From contig NZ_CVRT01000083.1 of the NCBI RefSeq assembly GCF_001261915.1, positions 1-46,402 of the forward strand: a stretch of DNA of 46,402 bases. Direction: 5' to 3'. Position numbers and translations under genes: made by a program. This DNA comes from Halorubrum sp. SD626R (GTDB taxonomy: Archaea; Halobacteriota; Halobacteria; Halobacteriales; Haloferacaceae). The notes under the pieces were generated by a model. That model ran no database searches, was not told the DNA's origin, and was given only the letters and a program-made list of their open reading frames with translations. Each line of letters starts with the position of its first letter. Within the stretch, counting starts at the first letter, position 1. Shown piece by piece: positions 1 through 7,236 of this stretch.

Positions 1-184
1 AGGAGAGGTCCTCGTCGTCGAACCCCATCGCCCGGAACATCGAGCGGTGCGGGGCGCGCTCGACGCCCTCGGTCACGTCCCTGCTCCGCAGGTCCTCGTC
101 CTTCTCGCCGGCGAACCGGTCCGTGTCGCCCCCGCGTCGACGGGGGGACTCCCCCTCGTCGGATCGTGGCTGCTGTTCGCTCAT
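1..184 (-). CDS. ilvD: Dihydroxy-acid dehydratase, N-terminal fragment (runs off the left edge)
   Basis: Only the first 61 residues are inside the window; the gene continues past base 1. The protein opens with a polar acidic stretch (MSEQQPRSDEGE) and then DLRSRDVTEGVERAPHRSMF, which matches the start of haloarchaeal dihydroxy-acid dehydratases. IlvD removes water from 2,3-dihydroxy acids in valine, leucine and isoleucine synthesis and carries an iron-sulfur cluster; the cluster ligands lie outside the window. The ATG at 184-182 is preceded by a TATA-like GTTTAAGA on the minus strand (214-207), the distance expected for a leaderless transcript. The family call rests on the N-terminus alone. 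Confidence 0.72.
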   Translation of the reverse strand, partial: MSEQQPRSDEGESPRRRGGDTDRFAGEKDEDLRSRDVTEGVERAPHRSMFRAMGFDDEDLS

Positions 185-291
185 ACCCCTCCCTGTCGCT
201 CGGGGGTCTTAAACGGCCGCAACGGGGCGAGGGTTGCTCGGGGCGGCGAACGGGTTCGGTCGGCGCCCGGGTCCGCGCGCTCCGGGCGGAC

Positions 292-684
292 TCACACCCG
301 CGTCTTCAGCTCCACCCGATAGCCGAACGGATCCCTGACGTACACCGCTCCGGCCTCCCCGGTCGCGCCGAGCGGCGAGTCGAGCGTCTTCTCGACCTCG
401 ACGTCCGCCGCGTCCAGTTCGGCCTCGATCTCGTCGGCGGACTCCTCGACGACGACGGCGACGTGGTCGTAGTTCGTCGCCGTCGGCGGCTCGAACTCGT
501 CGGTCGGCCAGCAGTGGATCACCGCCGTCGCCGACAGCCGCACGTCGAAGAACGGCTTCTCGCCGGCCGCGTACAGCGCGTCTTCGATGCCAAAGCCGAG
601 CCGCTCGCCGTAGAACGCCCGCGCGTCGTCGGCGCCGTCCTCGGGGATCCGGAGGTTGACGTGGTCGATGTGGCGTGCCCGCAT
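292..684 (-). CDS. VOC (glyoxalase/bleomycin-resistance fold) family protein
   Basis: A 130-residue single-domain VOC protein. It opens with RHIDHVNLRIPEDGADDARAF, the usual first beta-alpha unit with a metal-ligand-type His, and ends with GAVYVRDPFGYRVELK, the usual closing strand whose Glu is often a metal ligand. NYDHVAVVVE in the middle marks the start of the second beta-alpha-beta-beta-beta module. VOC proteins include metal-dependent lyases, isomerases and dioxygenases, and the substrate cannot be read from this sequence. I chose the ATG at 684 because the fold begins right there and a TATA-like ACTTTTGCG lies about 27 bases upstream (714-706). A longer reading frame upstream lacks family similarity. 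Confidence 0.8.
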   Translation of the reverse strand: MRARHIDHVNLRIPEDGADDARAFYGERLGFGIEDALYAAGEKPFFDVRLSATAVIHCWPTDEFEPPTATNYDHVAVVVEESADEIEAELDAADVEVEKTLDSPLGATGEAGAVYVRDPFGYRVELKTRV

Positions 685-781
685 GGGATCCGATTCGGTG
701 CGGGAGCGCAAAAGTCGACGGGAATCTTCGGGCGTGAGATCGGTCGCGTGGCATATACGGATAGAAGTGTCTGTATCACGC

Positions 782-1231
782 ATGACCAAGCTCGATCGGT
801 CTGCACGCGTCGCCGCCGTCGTCGGCATCGCCGCGCTCGCGGCCGTCGCGTTCCTCGCGCTCGTCGTCGGGTTCCCGGCCTCGAACGCGGCCGGTGGCAC
901 GGGGATGATGGGCGGCGCCGGGATGATGGCCGGGTCGGGGCTCCTCCCGTTCGTCTTCTTCCCGCTCACATTCCTCGCGTTCGCGGGCCTCCTCGCGCTC
1001 GGTTACGTCGGGGTTCGCGCGGTCGCGAGCGCGGGCGAGGACGGGGACGACCGGGTCGACGAGGGCGCAGGACGCGACCCGATCGCCCGACTCCAGCGTC
1101 GGTACGCCGAGGGGGAACTCACCGAGGCCGAGTTCGAGCGGGCGCTGGATCGCGAACTCGCCGACGAGACGGTCGACGGGGACGGGGCGCCCGAGGGCGC
1201 GGAGCGCTCGGCGTCGCTGCGAGAACGGTAG
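782..1231 (+). CDS. SHOCT-domain membrane protein
   Basis: A 149-residue protein with two hydrophobic helices (about residues 9-31 and 52-75). A glycine/methionine-rich loop (GTGMMGGAGMMAGSG) sits between them. After an acidic linker comes a C-terminal SHOCT motif, DPIARLQRRYAEGELTEAEF, at about residues 98-117. SHOCT motifs are short helical tails found at the ends of many membrane proteins and are thought to mediate oligomer contacts; no enzymatic role is indicated. The Met-rich loop could bind copper, but this is only a guess. A TATA-like GCATATACGG (749-758) lies about 27 bases before the ATG. The gene is divergent from the VOC gene and convergent with purQ. Confidence 0.78.
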   Translation: MTKLDRSARVAAVVGIAALAAVAFLALVVGFPASNAAGGTGMMGGAGMMAGSGLLPFVFFPLTFLAFAGLLALGYVGVRAVASAGEDGDDRVDEGAGRDPIARLQRRYAEGELTEAEFERALDRELADETVDGDGAPEGAERSASLRER

Positions 1232-1256
1232 CGGAACGTCGTCCGGACGAGGCCGG

Positions 1257-1934
1257 TCAGGCGAACGCTTTCAGGATCCCCGCGCCGTCGGTGCTCCGGC
1301 CGAGGTCCGGGAGCGTGGCGCGCTCGGGGTGGGGCATGAGGACGGCCACCGTCTCGCGCTCGCCGAGGACCCCGGCGACGCCGTCTGTGGAGCCGTTCGG
1401 GTTGGCCGCGTCGGTGACGTTCCCGTCGGCGTCGCAGTAGCGGAAGAGCACGCGGTCGTCGGCGACGAGGTCGGCGTGGGCGTCCTCGCCGATCTCGAAG
1501 CGCCCCTCGCCGTGCGCGATGGGAACCTCGATCACGTCGCCCGCGTCGTAGGCGACGGTCCAGGGCGTGTCCGCGCGTTCGACGCGCAGGTGGACCGGCT
1601 CGCACTGGAAGCGCGCGGAGGCGTTGGTGGTGAACGCGCCGGGGGTGAGCCCGGACTCGGAGCCGATCTGCGCGCCGTTACAGACGCCGATCACCGGGAC
1701 GCCGTCCTCGGCGGCCTCGCGGACCTCGCCCATGATCGGGGCGCGGGCGGCCATCGCGCCGGCGCGGAGGTAGTCGCCGTACGAGAAGCCGCCGGGGAGG
1801 ACGACCCCCTCGGTGTCGTCCGGGAGCCCGTCCTCGTGCCAGACGCGCTCGGCGTCGATCCCGAGGTAGTCGAGCGCCCGGACCGCGTCGCGGTCGCAGT
1901 TGGAGCCGCCGAACTGGACGACGGCGACCGTCAT
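1257..1934 (-). CDS. purQ: Phosphoribosylformylglycinamidine synthase, glutaminase subunit
   Basis: A 225-residue class I glutamine amidotransferase. It supplies ammonia from glutamine to PurL for converting FGAR to FGAM in purine synthesis. It begins TVAVVQFGGSNCDRD, typical of PurQ. The nucleophile elbow is VIGVCNGAQIG with Cys85, and the other catalytic residues are His202 and Glu204 in LMPHPERA. The length fits the standalone PurQ of archaea, which works with separate PurS and PurL; purL is not in the window. The start codon overlaps the purS stop as ATGA, so the two are probably translationally coupled. Confidence 0.95.
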   Translation of the reverse strand: MTVAVVQFGGSNCDRDAVRALDYLGIDAERVWHEDGLPDDTEGVVLPGGFSYGDYLRAGAMAARAPIMGEVREAAEDGVPVIGVCNGAQIGSESGLTPGAFTTNASARFQCEPVHLRVERADTPWTVAYDAGDVIEVPIAHGEGRFEIGEDAHADLVADDRVLFRYCDADGNVTDAANPNGSTDGVAGVLGERETVAVLMPHPERATLPDLGRSTDGAGILKAFA

Positions 1935-2182
1935 CGCTCGGCGACCGCGACGTCGTAGTCGTGGATGGTCGGGTTCGCGAGGAGCCGCTCGGCCATCTCG
2001 TCGGCGCGGTCGGCGGCCTCGTCGGCGTCGCCCGCCTCCAGATCTACCTCGAACCGGTCGGCCGACCGCAGGTCCGACAGCTCGAACCCGAGTCGTTCGA
2101 GGGCCCGCTGGGTCGTCTCGGCCTCCGGGTCGAGGACGCCCCGCTTCAGGCGGACCGTCACCGTCGCGGTGTATGCCGTCAT
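1931..2182 (-). CDS. purS: Phosphoribosylformylglycinamidine synthase subunit PurS
   Basis: An 83-residue PurS, the small bridging subunit that docks PurQ on PurL in the three-part FGAM synthase of archaea and Gram-positive bacteria. It has the usual layout: an opening strand TATVTVRLKRGVLDPEAETT, a central RALERLGFELSDLRSADRF and a closing NPTIHDYDV. It is first in the purSQ pair and overlaps purQ by four bases. A TATA-like TTTTTACACA on the minus strand lies about 27 bases before the ATG, which suggests a leaderless message. It is divergent from the purU-like gene; the shared 181-base spacer holds a perfect 18-bp palindrome. Confidence 0.95.
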   Translation of the reverse strand: MTAYTATVTVRLKRGVLDPEAETTQRALERLGFELSDLRSADRFEVDLEAGDADEAADRADEMAERLLANPTIHDYDVAVAER

Positions 2183-2202
2183 GGCCGGTACTGCGGAGTC
2201 GT

Positions 2203-2213
2203 GTGTAAAAACC
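2203..2213 (-). promoter_or_regulatory. TATA-like box of purSQ
   Basis: On the minus strand this reads GGTTTTTACAC and is centred about 26 bases before the purS ATG. That is the usual position for TBP binding ahead of a leaderless haloarchaeal message. Confidence 0.55.
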
Positions 2214-2231
2214 GTTTTGGAACGCCTCTTC

Positions 2232-2249
2232 TATCCACGTGCGTGGATA
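2232..2249. promoter_or_regulatory. Perfect 18-bp palindrome between purS and purU-like gene (operator candidate)
   Basis: TATCCACGTGCGTGGATA is two perfect 8-base arms around TG. It sits between the minus-strand TATA box of purSQ and the plus-strand TATA-like ATACATATC (2247-2255) of the purU-like gene, partly overlapping the latter. A dimeric regulator bound here could control both directions. No regulator is identified. Confidence 0.5.
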
Positions 2250-2328
2250 CATATCGGTCGATCGTGGGGGTGGCGTGGTCGGCGCGGAGCGAAAGGGGCA
2301 AACCCCTCCGTGACTTGGTGACGGGTGT

Positions 2329-2367
2329 ATGCAGCCGCTCGAACCATCGGAGGTGATCGTCGCATGA
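2329..2367 (+). CDS. Possible 12-codon upstream reading frame overlapping the purU start
   Basis: ATG at 2329 opens a frame reading MQPLEPSEVIVA and stops at a TGA (2365-2367) that overlaps the purU ATG as ATGA. The purU Shine-Dalgarno sequence lies inside this mini-frame. It could be a leader peptide that couples ribosomes into purU. It has no good Shine-Dalgarno of its own that I can see, and it may be untranslated. Confidence 0.3.
   Translation: MQPLEPSEVIVA
2349..2358 (+). promoter_or_regulatory. Full-length Shine-Dalgarno sequence of the purU-like gene
   Basis: GGAGGTGATC is the full complement of the conserved 3' end of archaeal 16S rRNA and ends five bases before the ATG at 2364. Nearly every other gene here looks leaderless, so such a strong site stands out. 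It fixes the start of the purU-like gene at 2364 rather than the GTG at 2325. Confidence 0.75.
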
Positions 2368-3347
2368 CCCGCGAACTGACCGAGATCACTGTCGTCGGAG
2401 GAGACAAGACCGGACTCATCGCGCGGGTCACCTCCCTGCTGTTCGAGCGGGGAATCAACATCGAGGACCTCGACCAGGCGGTCCGCGAGGGCGTCTTCCG
2501 GATGACGACCCGCGTGGACGCCTCCGAGATGGAGACCTCGCGGGGCGAACTCCGGCGCGCGCTCGCGGAGCTCGGCCGCGAGCTCGACGTCGACATCCAG
2601 GTGCGGTTCCCGAGCGACCGCGACGCCCGCCGGATCGCGCTCCTCGTCACGAAGGAGACCCACGCCCCCGAGGCGCTGTTGGAGGCCGAGGCCAACAACG
2701 AGCTCGCCGACGACGGCGAGGAGGCCGAGATACCGGTCGTCATCGGCAACCGCGGCGATCTCCGGTCGCTCGCGGAGCGCTACGACAAGCCGTTCTACGA
2801 CGTGGGCGACGGGAGCGGGAACACCGACGAGGAGCGCCTGCTCGACCTGCTGGCCGAGTACGACGTGGACCTGATCGCGCTGGCCCGCTACATGCGGATC
2901 CTCTCGCCCGAGGTCGTCTTCCGGTACGAGGGCCGGATCATCAACGTCCACCCCTCGCTGCTGCCGGCGTTCCCCGGCGCGGAGGCGTACCGGCAGGCGA
3001 AAGACGCCGGCGTCCGCATCGCCGGCGTCACCGCCCACTACGTGACGACCGACCTCGACCAGGGGCCCGTGATCGCCCAGCGCGCCTTCGACGTGCCCGC
3101 CGGCGCCGAGGTCTCGGAGATCAAGCGCCGCGGGCAGCCGCTGGAGGCCGACGTGCTGCTCGACGCGGTCCGGCTCCACCTCGCCGACGCGATCGCGATC
3201 CACCGCGGCACGGTCCACGTCCGCGAGGACGCCGACGTCGACGCCCAGCTCGGGCTCAGCGAGGCCGCGATCGACGCTAACCCCGACGAACCGGTCGACG
3301 GCGAGCCGCTGTCGCGCTCCGAGACGCCGCCGGTCGAGAGCGACTGA
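2364..3347 (+). CDS. purU: Formyltetrahydrofolate deformylase-like protein (ACT + formyltransferase fold)
   Basis: A 327-residue protein. Residues 1-85 form an ACT domain (EITVVGGDKTGLIARVTSLLFERGINIEDL). Residues about 90-280 form a formyl-transferase fold with DLIALARYMRILSPE, the active-site NVHPSLLPAFPG and the DLDQGPVIAQR segment. This is the PurU layout. PurU releases formate from 10-formyl-THF and balances one-carbon pools. A C-terminal acidic extension of about 45 residues exceeds the usual 280-residue family length. The gene is divergent from purSQ, which fits a folate and purine role. In archaea the true reaction could differ, for example formyl transfer; I rate the family as secure and the exact reaction as likely. 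Confidence 0.85.
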   Translation: MTRELTEITVVGGDKTGLIARVTSLLFERGINIEDLDQAVREGVFRMTTRVDASEMETSRGELRRALAELGRELDVDIQVRFPSDRDARRIALLVTKETHAPEALLEAEANNELADDGEEAEIPVVIGNRGDLRSLAERYDKPFYDVGDGSGNTDEERLLDLLAEYDVDLIALARYMRILSPEVVFRYEGRIINVHPSLLPAFPGAEAYRQAKDAGVRIAGVTAHYVTTDLDQGPVIAQRAFDVPAGAEVSEIKRRGQPLEADVLLDAVRLHLADAIAIHRGTVHVREDADVDAQLGLSEAAIDANPDEPVDGEPLSRSETPPVESD

Positions 3348-3448
3348 CCGGCGCCGGGCGGGAGCGCGGCGACCGAAATCGCGACGACCGGAAGCGGCCC
3401 ACCGTCCCGTGCGACCCTTTTAAACCGCCGAGCGCGTAGGAACCGTCG

Positions 3449-3637
3449 ATGCCGACGACCGGTCCCCCCTCGCGGTTCGCCGCCGATGCCCGCGCCGCCG
3501 TCGGGCGCGACGAGCGCCTGATCCTCCTGTCTCTCCTGTTGCTCTCCCTCGCGGCGCTCGCGGTCTTCCTCCACTACACGACGCTGATCCTCGGCGGCCT
3601 TCCGGACGTAATCCCCTCGGTAATTCCGGGGCCGTGA
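3449..3637 (+). CDS. Small single-helix membrane protein, unknown function
   Basis: A 62-residue protein with a polar, arginine-containing N-terminus (residues 1-23). One strong hydrophobic helix follows (LILLSLLLLSLAALAVFLHY, about 24-43), then a short tail ending in proline-rich PDVIPSVIPGP. A TATA-like CTTTTAAAC (3417-3425) stands about 27 bases before the ATG, which supports it as a real leaderless gene. It faces the helicase gene convergently with 25 bases between stops. I do not recognise the family. Confidence 0.6.
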   Translation: MPTTGPPSRFAADARAAVGRDERLILLSLLLLSLAALAVFLHYTTLILGGLPDVIPSVIPGP

Positions 3638-3662
3638 GGGCGTCGCAGCCGCGGGCGCCCGC

Positions 3663-6494
3663 TCACGACTCGTCGCCGTCGTCGCTCTCCTCACTCTCCT
3701 CGATCGACTCCGTGACGCGGGCGTGGAACTCTTGAAGCACCGCCGACTCGTCCTCGGCGAGCACCGTGTCGGAGTCGACGAGCGTCGCGAGCCCGAACGA
3801 GAGCGGCGTCGGCGAGTCGACGGCGTGGTGAACGATTTCGATGTCGCCGTCCGCGACCTCGCCGAGCACCTCCTGGATCCCGGCGACGTCGAGCCGGTCC
3901 TCTAACAGCTCCCGGTACGTCTCCTCGGCGACGGCGAACTCGTCGAGTTCGTCCGCGAACGAGAGCAGCATCTCGGCCGACACCTGCTGTTCGGCCGCGG
4001 TCTTCTCGTACCCCTTGTACCGCTTCAGGATGAGCAGCGACCGGGCCGCGTCGATCCGGAAGTAGCGCTGGTGGAGGTCCGTCCCCCGCACCGCCTCGCG
4101 GAGGTCCTCCCGGACCGTCTCGGGGTCGAGCCCGCGGAGGATCGCGGCGACGTCGACCTTGCGGTTCAGCGGGAGCGCGAGCGAGAAGCCCCGGTCCGCG
4201 ACCGCGACGGCGACGTTCGCGTCCGTGCGGTCCGCGACCGCGGCGGCGACGAGCCGCGAGAGGCCGTCGTTGAATCGCCGGCCGTAGTTGGAGTGGACGT
4301 AGAATCTGCGCTTGTACTCGGCGCGGTCGAGCTCTTCCTCGACGACCAGCCGCGAGGGGGTCGGGACGCTCTCGGTGCCCGCGTACGCGACCTGCTCGTC
4401 GTAGGTCCGGGCGATCGCCCTGACCGCGTTCCCGTCGAGAGGGAACTCGCGGAGCCACGCGCGGACCGCGGGCGGTCCGCCCTCGGCGAGCCGGTCGAGC
4501 AGCTCGCCCTGGAACGCCAACACCTCCCGCGCGAGGTCGTACGAGAGGGGCAGCCGCTCGGAGTACCAGGAGGGAACGGTCGGGCGCTCGCTCGTCCGGT
4601 CGACGTACACCTTCGAGCCGCGCCGGTACCGGAAGGCGAACCGCTCGCCGCCGAGCGAGAACACGTCCCCCGACTCCAGCGTGTCGAGGTAGCTCTCGTC
4701 GAGCGTCCCGACCGGCTCCCCGTCGCGCGTGAGCACCTGACAGCTGAACGAGTCCGGGATGGTGCCGATGTTCGTCATGTAGATGACCCGCGCGAGCCGG
4801 CCGCGCTTCCCGACGAGGCGCTCGCCGACCGGGTGGCCCTCGTGGTGGTGCTCCCCGCCCGGCGGGTCGTTCTCGTCGCGCCACACCTTCGGGTAGACGT
4901 TCCTGTCGGCGAGCCCCTCGTAGTCGGCCGTGAGGTACCGCATCAGCCGCTCGTACTCGTCCTCGCCGAAGTCGCGGTACGGGTGGGCGCGCCGGAGCGT
5001 CTCGCGGACCTCTCGGTCGGGACGGATCCGGTTTATCGCCATTCCGTAGACGTGCTGGGCGGCCACGTCGTAGGCGCCCTCGGGGAGGAAGACGCGGTCG
5101 ACGAAGCCGTCCTCGGCGCGGGCGAGCATCGCCGCGCACTCGACCAGCTCGTCGCGGTCGAGCGCGAACACCCGCCCCTCGACCGTCTCGCCGGGGCTGT
5201 GGCCCGCGCGACCGACGCGCTGGAGCAGCGCCGCGACCGACTTCGGCGACCCCACCTGTACGACCAGGTCGAGGTGCGGCATGTCGATGCCGAGCTCCAG
5301 GCTCGTCGACGTGGTCACCACGTCGAGCTCGCCCGCCTTCAGCCCCTCCTCGATCCGGGTGCGCTGGCCCTCGCCGAGGCTCCCGTGGTGACAGCCGGAA
5401 TCCGACTCGTCGTAGCCGAAGCGCTCGCGGAGCTCTTGGAGGGTGCGCTCCGCACCCGAGCGGGAGTTCGTGAACACCAGCGTGTTCTCGTGGCCCTCGA
5501 TCAGCTCGCGGAGGGACTCGTAGAACCGGTCGGTGACGACCGACCGGGAGGTGTGGATCAGGTCGGCCGCCGGCGTCCGGAGCTCCAGGTCGAACTCCCG
5601 GACGAACCGCGCGTCCACCAGCTCGTACGGCCGGGGTTCGAGTCCGGACTCGCCGCCGACCTCCCCGGAAACCCGTTCGCGCCCGACGAGGAACTCGGCG
5701 ACCTCGTCGAGCGGCTCGACCGTCGCCGAGCAGCCGATCCGGGTCGGCGAGCCGTCCGCCAGCTCCGTGAGCCGCTCCAGCGAGACGGCGAGGTGCGCGC
5801 CGCGCTTGTTCGCCGCCAGCGAGTGGATCTCGTCGACGATCACGTACTCGACGGTCCGGAGCTTCTCCTTGAACTTCGGGGAGTTGAGCAGGATGGCCAG
5901 CGTCTCCGGCGTGGTGTTGAGCACGTGCGGCGTCTCCTCCAGCATCGCCTGCCGGTCGGCCTTGCTCGTGTCGCCGTGGCGGATCGCCTGGCGGACGCCG
6001 GGGTCGGCGTCGTCGCCCGGTTCGCCGGCCGCCGACAGCTCCGCCGCGATCCCCTCGATCGGAGCCTCCAGGTTGCGCTTGATGTCGTTCGCGAGCGACT
6101 TCAGCGGCGAGACGTATAGGCAGTACACCGAGTTCTCCAGCTCTCCCGCCCGCTCGCGGGCGAAGAGGTCGTCGAGCACGGCGGTGAAGGAGGCGAGCGT
6201 CTTCCCGCTGCCGGTCGGCGCGGCGACGAGGCAGTTCCGCCCCTCGTCGACGTGCGGGATCGCCTCGCGCTGCGGCGGGGTGAAGAAGCCCCCGTTCTCG
6301 CCGACGTACGCGCCGAACTCCGAGACCCACCACCGCCGGACCGGCGGCGAGAGCCGGTCGAGCACGCCGGCGTCCGGGAGCGGGACCGACTCCGGGTCGA
6401 ACTCGACGGAGGGGGCGTCGCGTCCGGCGAGCGCCTCGCGGAGGAGCGCCCGCGCCGACGGGCGCTCCGCGCCGCGGTCCGTGAGTTCCGTCAC
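3663..6494 (-). CDS. lhr: Lhr-type DEAD/DEAH-box ATP-dependent helicase
   Basis: A 943-residue superfamily 2 helicase. Walker A is APTGSGKT (about 92-99) and the Walker B/DEAH-type box is VIVDEIHSLAANKRG. Motif III is GCSAT. The second RecA domain has TSLELGIDMPHLDLVVQVGSP and QRVGRAGHSPGE (motif VI). A long C-terminal region follows, as in the Lhr-core of archaea, with winged-helix and other Lhr-specific modules. Lhr proteins are 3'-5' translocases linked to repair of stalled forks and to RNA processing. Translation starts at GTG (6494-6492) with a TATA-like CCGATATCCC about 27 bases upstream. The gene is divergent from cmk across a 120-base spacer. Confidence 0.9.
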   Translation of the reverse strand: MTELTDRGAERPSARALLREALAGRDAPSVEFDPESVPLPDAGVLDRLSPPVRRWWVSEFGAYVGENGGFFTPPQREAIPHVDEGRNCLVAAPTGSGKTLASFTAVLDDLFARERAGELENSVYCLYVSPLKSLANDIKRNLEAPIEGIAAELSAAGEPGDDADPGVRQAIRHGDTSKADRQAMLEETPHVLNTTPETLAILLNSPKFKEKLRTVEYVIVDEIHSLAANKRGAHLAVSLERLTELADGSPTRIGCSATVEPLDEVAEFLVGRERVSGEVGGESGLEPRPYELVDARFVREFDLELRTPAADLIHTSRSVVTDRFYESLRELIEGHENTLVFTNSRSGAERTLQELRERFGYDESDSGCHHGSLGEGQRTRIEEGLKAGELDVVTTSTSLELGIDMPHLDLVVQVGSPKSVAALLQRVGRAGHSPGETVEGRVFALDRDELVECAAMLARAEDGFVDRVFLPEGAYDVAAQHVYGMAINRIRPDREVRETLRRAHPYRDFGEDEYERLMRYLTADYEGLADRNVYPKVWRDENDPPGGEHHHEGHPVGERLVGKRGRLARVIYMTNIGTIPDSFSCQVLTRDGEPVGTLDESYLDTLESGDVFSLGGERFAFRYRRGSKVYVDRTSERPTVPSWYSERLPLSYDLAREVLAFQGELLDRLAEGGPPAVRAWLREFPLDGNAVRAIARTYDEQVAYAGTESVPTPSRLVVEEELDRAEYKRRFYVHSNYGRRFNDGLSRLVAAAVADRTDANVAVAVADRGFSLALPLNRKVDVAAILRGLDPETVREDLREAVRGTDLHQRYFRIDAARSLLILKRYKGYEKTAAEQQVSAEMLLSFADELDEFAVAEETYRELLEDRLDVAGIQEVLGEVADGDIEIVHHAVDSPTPLSFGLATLVDSDTVLAEDESAVLQEFHARVTESIEESEESDDGDES

Positions 6495-6581
6495 TGTCGC
6501 GTACGTGGGCGCGCGCAGGGATATCGGTTGCGTCGGTGGCCGCGCGCTCGCTCGCGTCGGCGGCCGTACGCGAACCGCCTC

Positions 6582-6589
6582 GTTTATCC
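6582..6589 (+). promoter_or_regulatory. TATA-like box of cytidylate kinase gene
   Basis: GTTTATCC is centred about 29 bases before the cmk ATG at 6615, consistent with a leaderless or nearly leaderless message. Confidence 0.5.
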
Positions 6590-6614
6590 GCGGTCCGTCC
6601 GTGGCGCCGCACGT

Positions 6615-7229
6615 ATGAGTGGAACCTCGCCGGCGACGGAGCGGGAGATAGACCGCAACCTGTTCGTCACCGTCTCGGGGCCGCCGGGGTGCGGGGCGAC
6701 GACGCTGGTCGAGGGGCTCGCCGAGGCGCTCGACTGCGGCTACGTCTCCGGGGGCGAGCTGTTCCGCGAGATCGCCGCCGAGCGCGACATGAGCCTCTCG
6801 CAGCTGATCGCGAAGACCGGCGAGTCGGAGGAGATCGACCGCGCGCTCGACCGGCGGCTCCGCCGGATCGCCGAGAAGTGGGGGGCCGCGAACAAGGCGT
6901 TCATCTTGGAGTCGCGCCTCGCCGGGTGGATCGCCGGGAACCGCGCCGACGTCCGGATCTGGCTCGACGCGCCCGACGAGGTGCGCGCCGACCGGACGCT
7001 CGACCGCGAGGAGATGACCTCCGAGATGCAGGTCCGCGAGGTGATAGAGGAGAAGCGCTACAAGTCGTACTACGGGATCGACCTCTCCGACCGCTCCATC
7101 TACGACCTCGCGATCAACACGGGTCGGTGGAACGTCGAGACGACGCTCGACGTCGCGCTCACCGCCATCGAGGGGTACGACGTCGAGGCCGACGAGGGCG
7201 CGTTCGACACGCCCGACTTCGAGATCTGA
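6615..7229 (+). CDS. cmk: Cytidylate kinase, archaeal type
   Basis: A 204-residue nucleoside monophosphate kinase that phosphorylates CMP/dCMP. The nucleotide loop reads GPPGCGATT: the lysine of a standard Walker A (GKT) is replaced by alanine, as archaeal Cmk proteins often have a threonine or alanine there. Later signatures are GYVSGGELFREIAAERDMSL, FILESRLAGWI and VRIWLDAPDEVRADR. A lid-like segment, TSEMQVREVIEEKRYKSYYG, and the DLAINTGRWNVE closing motif follow. The ATG at 6615 was chosen because a TATA box sits 29 bases before it and the fold begins right after. It is convergent with the Tat protein, with only a few bases between stops. Confidence 0.92.
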   Translation: MSGTSPATEREIDRNLFVTVSGPPGCGATTLVEGLAEALDCGYVSGGELFREIAAERDMSLSQLIAKTGESEEIDRALDRRLRRIAEKWGAANKAFILESRLAGWIAGNRADVRIWLDAPDEVRADRTLDREEMTSEMQVREVIEEKRYKSYYGIDLSDRSIYDLAINTGRWNVETTLDVALTAIEGYDVEADEGAFDTPDFEI

Positions 7230-7236
7230 GACGCCC

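Noticed and set aside
4071..6119. A 682-codon plus-strand frame opposite the Lhr helicase
   Set aside because: It is a shadow of the helicase gene; composition is shadow-like and there is no promoter or family similarity.
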